A stretch of DNA of 40,678 nt from a bacterium (GTDB taxonomy: Bacteria > Pseudomonadota > Alphaproteobacteria > Sphingomonadales > Sphingomonadaceae): contig JAVBXL010000019.1 in NCBI GenBank assembly GCA_030824575.1, positions 1 through 40,678 of the forward strand. Direction: 5' to 3'. The translations under genes and the position numbers were made by a program. The stretch's first letter is position 1. Every line of letters begins with the position of its first letter. This document shows positions 35,425-40,678 of this stretch, one piece after another. Below the pieces are notes generated by a model. That model ran no database searches and was not told the DNA's origin. It saw only the letters and a program-made list of their open reading frames with translations.

Positions 35425-37848
35425 ATGAAGCCCTTGCCAATCGACAGAATGATGCGGGCCGCCCGCTGCGCGCTGGGGGGGCTGATGCTGGCCATGTTGG
35501 CGCCTGGGCCGCTGGGCGCGGCGGAACCTGCGCCGTTCGAATTGCCCGGCCCGGCGCTGGATATATTGGTGATGCGCGGCGACCAGAGCCTGCCGATCGC
35601 GCAGGTGCCCAGCCTGTCCGAAGGCGACCGGTTGTCGATCGAGGCGGACCTGCCAGCCGATCAGGGCGCGCGCTTCATCCTCGTGTCCGCCTTCCTGCGC
35701 GGTGCGACCAATCCGCCGCCCAAGGACTGGGTCCAGTTCGCCGAGACATGGAAGAAGAAGGACAAGGATAAGGCGCTGGTGCTGACGGTGCCGAAGGGCG
35801 CGCGGCAGATGGTGCTGTTTCTGGTGCCGGACACCGGCGGGGCGGAAGGCGTATTGTCCGACGCGGTGCGCGGCAAGCCGGGAGAGTTCGTTCGCGCGAC
35901 GCAGGATCTGAACCAGGCGTCGCTGGATCGGTCGCGGCTGGACGCCTTCATGGCGGGGATCAAGGCGCAGGAAAACAGCCATCCGGAATATCTGCGCAGC
36001 GTCGCGCCGACGCTGGCGCGCAGCCTGGCGATGAAACTGAACGAGGAGTGCCTGTCCAAGGTGGTCGAGATGCAGGCGGCCTGCCTGCTCGACAATCGCG
36101 ACGCGCTGGTGCTGTCGGACGTGCATAGCAGTTCGATCGCCGAGACGCTGACTGGGGCACCGACCGACCTGGCGCTGCAACTGGCCGCGACGCGAGAGGC
36201 GGGTTATGGTTTCTACAGTCCCTATATCGGCGTGGTCCGCGATATCGCGAAGATATTCGGCGCGTTCAGCAGCCCGCAGTTCAACTATCTGCCGACGCTG
36301 AGCGTGCGCAAGCCAGAAGGCATGTCGCTGTTGCTGAATGCCGCGCCGTCCTTCCAGAAACCCAAGTCGGTCATGGTCGTCGCCATGCCCTCGATCGAGG
36401 CGGACAGTCCGCCGCGCCTGCGCCGCAGCGGCGACGCGCCGATCTGCGTGGCGCAAGCCGGCACGGTGCTGCCGGTCGAGGGCGCGCCGCTGATCTTCTC
36501 CACCCCCTATGCGCGCGACGTGAAGCTGGCGTTGAAGACGGCGTCGGGCGAGACGATCGACCTGCCGCTGGAGGCGCGCGCTGACCGGGGCGGCTATGTG
36601 CTGACCGGCGGTGATGCGCCCCCGGCGTTCAAGGGAACGGTGCAGGGCCATCTTTATGGCCGCTGGGGCTTCGACCGGTTCGAGGGGCCGGACTTCATGG
36701 TGCAGATGCCCGATGCGGGCGGATGGACGGTCGAGGGCGATAGCGCCGCCTTGGTCGTCGGGCGCGACAATGGGCTGGTGCTGAAGGGCGCCGCGCCGGC
36801 CTGCGTCGAAAGCGTGATCTTCCGGCAGGGGGAGGCCACGCCCAAGCCGGTGGAATGGAAGGTGCAGGGGCGCGACGCGCTGGCGCTGACGGTGCCGCTG
36901 ACCGATCGTAAGCCCGGTGCGCTCGGCATCGAGGTCAAATATCAGGGCGTGGCCGAGCCTTCCGCGATTGCGCTGCGCAGCTATGCGCAGGCGAGCCGAC
37001 TGGACGGGTTGCTGCTCCATGCCGGGGACAAGGCGGGGTTGCTGTCCGGGCAACGACTGGATCAGGTGGACAGCGTGGATGTGAATGGCCTGTTGTTGCG
37101 GCCAGACGGATTGACGCGCGACGGCGCGGTCGACCGGTTGCGGCTGGTGGCGCAGGGCGATGCGGTGGCAGCCGATGCCGGCAGCGAAGCGACGGCGCGG
37201 GTCAAGCTGCGCGACGGGCGGAGCGTGAACCTTATCGTGACTGTGGCGAGCGCGCGGCCGCAGATAGGCTTGCTAAGCAAGGATATCAGCCTGGGCGCGC
37301 CGCCTGCGAACGGCAAGGCGCTGACGCTCAACGGTGACAATCTGCTGCCGGATAATGGCCAGCTCGTTTTTTCTGTACAGGCGGGCGAGGGCACCAAGCT
37401 GAACGCGAGCGACGCGATCGAGGTTGCGCCGGTCGAGGATGGCGCGCCGATCCGGCTGACCACCGCCAACGGCCTGCGGCTGGAAAGCCCCAAGGTGATG
37501 GTCGCCACGCTGGACCCCAAGGTGATGGCGCCGTCCCTGTTCGGTGCGCTGCGCTTTCGCCTGCTGCGCGGCGGCGAGGTGAGCGACTGGCAACCACTGG
37601 TGACGCTGGCGCGGCTGCCGCAAATCGAGGCCGTGGCCTGTGCGGCAAAGGCGGACGGCTGCACGATCACGGGGCGCGACCTGTTCCTGATCGATGCGGT
37701 GGGCGCGACGCCGACGCTAGACCAGGCGGCGCAGGTGGCCCATGGCTATACCGGTTCTGCGCTGAAGGCACCCGCGCCGCAGGACGGCAATCTGTATCTG
37801 CGACTGCGCGACGCGCCCGACAGCGTGGTAACGCTGCCGGCGGCCTGA
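35425..37848 (+). CDS. Large secreted protein of unknown function
   Basis: 807 residues with a signal peptide (MRAARCALGGLMLAMLAPGPLGA, cleavage near residue 32) and no later membrane helix, so periplasmic or exported. I do not recognise a family. Residues 35-270 mix helical and strand segments, with a lysine-rich ETWKKKDKDKALV stretch and two cysteines at about 210-220 (EECLSK, QAACLL). From about 340 on, the protein looks like a string of beta-sandwich domains (LSVRKPEGMSLLLN, then LTLNGDNLLPDNGQLVFSV). Codon use matches its neighbours. It is divergent from the DUF3237 gene and precedes pobA by 168 bp. Confidence 0.8.
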   Translation: MKPLPIDRMMRAARCALGGLMLAMLAPGPLGAAEPAPFELPGPALDILVMRGDQSLPIAQVPSLSEGDRLSIEADLPADQGARFILVSAFLRGATNPPPKDWVQFAETWKKKDKDKALVLTVPKGARQMVLFLVPDTGGAEGVLSDAVRGKPGEFVRATQDLNQASLDRSRLDAFMAGIKAQENSHPEYLRSVAPTLARSLAMKLNEECLSKVVEMQAACLLDNRDALVLSDVHSSSIAETLTGAPTDLALQLAATREAGYGFYSPYIGVVRDIAKIFGAFSSPQFNYLPTLSVRKPEGMSLLLNAAPSFQKPKSVMVVAMPSIEADSPPRLRRSGDAPICVAQAGTVLPVEGAPLIFSTPYARDVKLALKTASGETIDLPLEARADRGGYVLTGGDAPPAFKGTVQGHLYGRWGFDRFEGPDFMVQMPDAGGWTVEGDSAALVVGRDNGLVLKGAAPACVESVIFRQGEATPKPVEWKVQGRDALALTVPLTDRKPGALGIEVKYQGVAEPSAIALRSYAQASRLDGLLLHAGDKAGLLSGQRLDQVDSVDVNGLLLRPDGLTRDGAVDRLRLVAQGDAVAADAGSEATARVKLRDGRSVNLIVTVASARPQIGLLSKDISLGAPPANGKALTLNGDNLLPDNGQLVFSVQAGEGTKLNASDAIEVAPVEDGAPIRLTTANGLRLESPKVMVATLDPKVMAPSLFGALRFRLLRGGEVSDWQPLVTLARLPQIEAVACAAKADGCTITGRDLFLIDAVGATPTLDQAAQVAHGYTGSALKAPAPQDGNLYLRLRDAPDSVVTLPAA

Positions 37849-38016
37849 TCGGCGGCGGATAGTCCATTGCTGCCGGGACGCATTGGCCCTGAAGTCCCGA
37901 TCTGGCGGCGCAAGGTCGGTTGAATCATCCAAATAAGCGGCTGGTCCCGCCATGGGCGTGGGCTTTGCGACCCGGCATCATCCCTCCCAATGCCAAAGGA
38001 TATGGAGAGAATGATC
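37849..38016. promoter_or_regulatory. Region upstream of pobA
   Basis: 168 bp without a gene. It is the only place for a pobA promoter and a PobR site. I see no clear -35/-10 pair or strong inverted repeat; GGAGAGA (near 38004) is the pobA ribosome-binding site. Confidence 0.4.
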
Positions 38017-39186
38017 ATGAAGACGCAGGTCGCTATCGTCGGGGCTGGTCCGGCCGGTTTGATGCTAGGGCATCTGCTGCGCGCCGAGGGTATCGACGCC
38101 GTCATCGTCGAGCGGGCGTCGCCCGATTATGTGCTTGGCCGCATCCGTGCCGGCGTGCTGGAACGCACAACCACCGACCTGATGGACCGGCTGGGGCTGG
38201 GCGCGCGGATGCATGCCGAAGGACTGCCGCATGACGGCTTTCACCTGGCCGACGGCGAAAGGCTGATCCGCATCGACATCGCGGCGCTGACCGGCAGGCA
38301 GGTAATGGTCTATGGCCAGACCGAAGTGACCCGCGACCTGATGGAGGCCGCGCCCGAACGCGGGTTGGAGATCATCTATGACGCCGCTGACGTGGCGCTG
38401 CACGATGTTGATAGCGATGCACCCTATCTGACCTATAGCAAGGATGGCGCGACCCATCGGATCGATGCGCAGTTTCTGTGCGGCTGCGACGGCTTCCATG
38501 GCCCTTCGCGCAAGGCGATGCCGGCGTCGGTCGCGCGCCATTATGAGAAGGTCTATCCGTTCGGCTGGCTCGGCATCCTGGCGGATGTGCCGCCGTGCAA
38601 CCATGAACTGATCTACGCCAATCACGAACGCGGCTTTGCGCTGGCCTCGATGCGGTCGGCGACGCGCAGCCGCTATTATGTGCAGGTGGCGCTGGACGAG
38701 AAACTGGAGGACTGGTCGGACGACCGGCTGTGGGACGAACTGGCGATCCGCCTGGGGCCGGAGGCGGCGGCGCATATGACCCGTGGCCCGGCCTTGGAAA
38801 AGTCGATCGCGCCGCTGCGCTCCTTCGTATTCGAACCGATGCGCCATGGCCGGTTGATGCTGGCCGGCGACAGCGCGCATATCGTGCCGCCGACCGGCGC
38901 CAAGGGCCTGAACCTGGCCATGTCCGACGTCCATTACCTGTCGCAGTCGTTGATCGGCTGGTTCAAACGTCATGACAGCGACGCGGTGGCAGGCTATTCG
39001 GACAAGGCGCTGGCCCGTGTCTGGAAATCCGAACGCTTTTCATGGCAATTGACGACATTGATGCACCGCTTCCCTGACAGCGATGCGTTTGATCGCCGGA
39101 TGCAGGTCGCCGACCTCGACTATATCGCCTCCTCGGTCTCGGCGCAGACGACGATCGCGGAAAATTATGTAGGATTGCCTTTATAG
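38017..39186 (+). CDS. pobA: 4-hydroxybenzoate 3-monooxygenase
   Basis: 389 residues (Pseudomonas PobA has 394). The FAD-binding GAGPAG lies at residues 9-14, the RIRAGVLE segment follows, then VYGQTEVTRDLMEA, CGCDGFHG, SRYYVQV and the second FAD motif GDSAHIVPPTGAKGLNLA. The C-terminus TIAENYVGLPL contains the active-site tyrosine. It hydroxylates 4-hydroxybenzoate to protocatechuate with NAD(P)H and O2, feeding LigAB. ATG 38017 follows GGAGAGA and aligns with the Pseudomonas MKTQVAI start. Confidence 0.97.
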   Translation: MKTQVAIVGAGPAGLMLGHLLRAEGIDAVIVERASPDYVLGRIRAGVLERTTTDLMDRLGLGARMHAEGLPHDGFHLADGERLIRIDIAALTGRQVMVYGQTEVTRDLMEAAPERGLEIIYDAADVALHDVDSDAPYLTYSKDGATHRIDAQFLCGCDGFHGPSRKAMPASVARHYEKVYPFGWLGILADVPPCNHELIYANHERGFALASMRSATRSRYYVQVALDEKLEDWSDDRLWDELAIRLGPEAAAHMTRGPALEKSIAPLRSFVFEPMRHGRLMLAGDSAHIVPPTGAKGLNLAMSDVHYLSQSLIGWFKRHDSDAVAGYSDKALARVWKSERFSWQLTTLMHRFPDSDAFDRRMQVADLDYIASSVSAQTTIAENYVGLPL

Positions 39187-39187
39187 T

Positions 39188-40198
39188 ATGACCAGCCTCC
39201 CCACACGGACCATCGGCCCTTTCACCGTTTCGGCCATCGGCCTTGGCTGCATGAACCTGTCTCACGCCTATCTGCCGCGCCCAGATGCGGCGGATGCGGA
39301 ACGGCTGCTCCGCCATGCGCTCGATGTCGGCGTGACCTTCTTCGACACCGCCGCCCTTTATGGCTTCGGCGCGAACGAGGAGCTGCTGGGCCGCACGCTG
39401 ATGGACCGGCGGGGGGACTTCACCCTGGCCAGCAAATGCGTGCTGGGGGAAATCGATGGCAAGCGCGGGCTGGACGGTTCGCCCGAAGCGATCGGCAAGG
39501 TGCTGGAGGATTCGCTGCGGCGGCTGAATGTCGACCATATCGACCTCTATTATCTCCATCGGCTCGACCCCAATGTGCCGATCGAGGACTCCGTCGGCGC
39601 GTTGGTGCGGGCCAGGGATGCGGGCAAGATCGGGGCGATCGGCCTGTCGGAAATGTCGGCCGCGACGCTGCGCCGCGCCCATGCCGTCCATCCGATCGCC
39701 GCCATGCAGACCGAATATTCGCTCTGGACCCGCAATGCGGAAGTGGCGGTGCTGGAGGCGTGCGCGGAACTGGGGACGGGTTTCGTCGCCTTCTCCCCGG
39801 TCGGCCGGGGGCTTCTGGCGGGCAATCCGAACGCCGCCCATCTGGCGCAGGGCGATATTCGCGGCTCCATGCCCCGGTTCCAGCCTCCGCATTTGGCGGC
39901 GAACCTGACATTGGTGGAGGGGCTGAAGGCGTTGGCCGATCAAGCCGGTTGTACGGCGGCGCAGTTGTGCCTGGCCTGGCTGCTGGCCAAGGGCGACCAT
40001 GTCGTGCCAATTCCCGGTACGACCAGCATCGCCCATCTCGACGAGGATCTGGCGACCTTGGCGCGTGCCTGGCCGGACGATCTGATCGCGGCGGTAGAGG
40101 CGCTGTTCCCCTTCAACGCGCCGTCGGGGCCGCGCTATTCGCGCGAGGCGCAGGCCCAGATCGACACCGAATGTTGGGCGGGAGAGCCATTGGCCTGA
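39188..40198 (+). CDS. Aldo/keto reductase
   Basis: 336 residues, (beta/alpha)8 barrel. The catalytic tetrad is visible: Asp53 (FFDTA), Tyr58 (LYGFG), Lys83 (ASKC) and His124 (YYLHRLD). It also has the NADPH-binding C-terminal part (IPGTTSIAHLDEDL). It resembles the YajO/IolS-like AKR group that reduces aldehydes and quinones. It begins 1 bp after the pobA stop, so it is co-transcribed. A role in handling aromatic aldehydes is likely but not shown by the sequence. Confidence 0.9.
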   Translation: MTSLPTRTIGPFTVSAIGLGCMNLSHAYLPRPDAADAERLLRHALDVGVTFFDTAALYGFGANEELLGRTLMDRRGDFTLASKCVLGEIDGKRGLDGSPEAIGKVLEDSLRRLNVDHIDLYYLHRLDPNVPIEDSVGALVRARDAGKIGAIGLSEMSAATLRRAHAVHPIAAMQTEYSLWTRNAEVAVLEACAELGTGFVAFSPVGRGLLAGNPNAAHLAQGDIRGSMPRFQPPHLAANLTLVEGLKALADQAGCTAAQLCLAWLLAKGDHVVPIPGTTSIAHLDEDLATLARAWPDDLIAAVEALFPFNAPSGPRYSREAQAQIDTECWAGEPLA

Positions 40199-40678
40199 AT
40201 CGGACGCGATTCTCTTGTCCTTTCAGCATGTTGATTCGGGCAGGTGGAGGATCGGTGCGGAAGATGAGGACGTGGAGCGGGGAGGGCCGTTCCGCGTCTT
40301 CTTGCGGATAGAGGCATGAAAAAGCTCGGAAATCCGCGCTATTCTTCGGTTTTGGCGGGTTCATTCCCCAGCACTGACACAGAAATTTCACAAAGCGCGC
40401 TTTTTTCCGGTTGACCGACTCATATGCCTCCCCTAGTTGGCCTCTCACCGGACGGGACGACGCCACTGCGGCGCTGAACCAGACGGTCGCCAACATAGAC
40501 GGGACGCACCTCCCTCGGAACCAGTTTCGAGGAAGAATGGCTGTCCCTCTTTAGTTGTCGGTTCTTTGACATTGTTGGATAGATGAAGGGACATGTGGGC
40601 GGCGGCTCCGGTTATCTACGGCTTTCAGGCGTGGATGGATCGGTTAAATTAGGCCGTTCCTTATTGGAGCCTGTTGGG
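40199..40678. promoter_or_regulatory. Gene-free right end: probable rRNA operon promoter and leader
   Basis: No credible gene in 480 bp. TTGACC (40411-40416) and TAGTTG (40434-40439) with a 17-base spacer, followed by GCCTCTCACC, resemble a sphingomonad rrn promoter. GTTCTTTGACATTG (40561-40574) and GGGACATGTGGGCGGCGGC (about 40588-40606) are what I recall from the leader before 16S rRNA in this group. The 16S gene should begin soon after the window's end. Confidence 0.7.

Noticed and set aside
35347..37053. 568-codon frame opposite the large secreted protein
   Set aside because: The + strand protein has a signal peptide, ordinary composition and domain-like texture; the antisense product is Arg/Gln/His-rich with no signal.
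40113..40496. 127-codon frame on the - strand at the right end
   Set aside because: It begins inside the probable rrn promoter region and overlaps the aldo/keto reductase end in antisense; no family feature.

Overview
This window looks like part of a secondary chromosome (chromid) or large replicon of a sphingomonad, most likely Sphingobium or a close relative. The grounds are high GC with strongly GC-biased third codon positions, a complete protocatechuate 4,5-cleavage (lig) gene set of the Sphingobium sp. SYK-6 type, a plasmid-type parA-parB-repA locus, and what looks like a sphingomonad rRNA operon leader at the right edge. The genus is inferred; no 16S sequence lies inside the window.

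Left part (1-8075): the end of a CopD-like membrane protein; a bicupin protein; a two-gene FtsX-type ABC exporter (ybbA-ybbP type) divergent from a TesA-like SGNH lipoprotein esterase; a Gfo/Idh/MocA oxidoreductase; and a secreted type-B carboxylesterase. The tesA / ybbA-ybbP arrangement matches that of E. coli.

Replication and partition region (8076-13891): parA and parB overlap by 4 bp, followed by a RepA-type initiator gene. Upstream of parA are four CGTG-led repeats at an exact 22-bp period. Downstream of repA are near-identical copies of the same core in inverted orientation 164 bp apart. This is a candidate origin/partition region. A DUF1612-like HTH protein and a very AT-rich gap close the region.

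Acetate module (13892-23306): a CrbS-like hybrid kinase (SSS transporter, PAS, HisKA, HATPase, REC) is convergent with an operon of acs and a LuxR-type response regulator. acs is divergent from a DcaP-like porin plus an MHS-family permease with a large extra loop. Together these could sense, import and activate acetate or a similar short acid.

Aromatic catabolism (23318-40198): the ligK-ligU-ligI operon is divergent from ligR (LysR-type with two tandem HTH domains), a 6-PGDH-like dehydrogenase and ligJ-ligA-ligB-ligC. A reverse-strand cluster (DUF3237 Tat protein, AAHS-family transporter, PobR-like AraC regulator, small conserved protein) and pobA supply uptake of an aromatic acid, probably 4-hydroxybenzoate, and its conversion to protocatechuate. 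LigAB, LigC, LigI, LigU, LigJ and LigK then take protocatechuate to pyruvate and oxaloacetate. An aldo/keto reductase and a large secreted protein of unknown function lie beside pobA. The longer gaps of the lig operons each hold a dispersed palindromic repeat. The right end (40199-40678) has no gene but carries a probable rrn promoter and leader.
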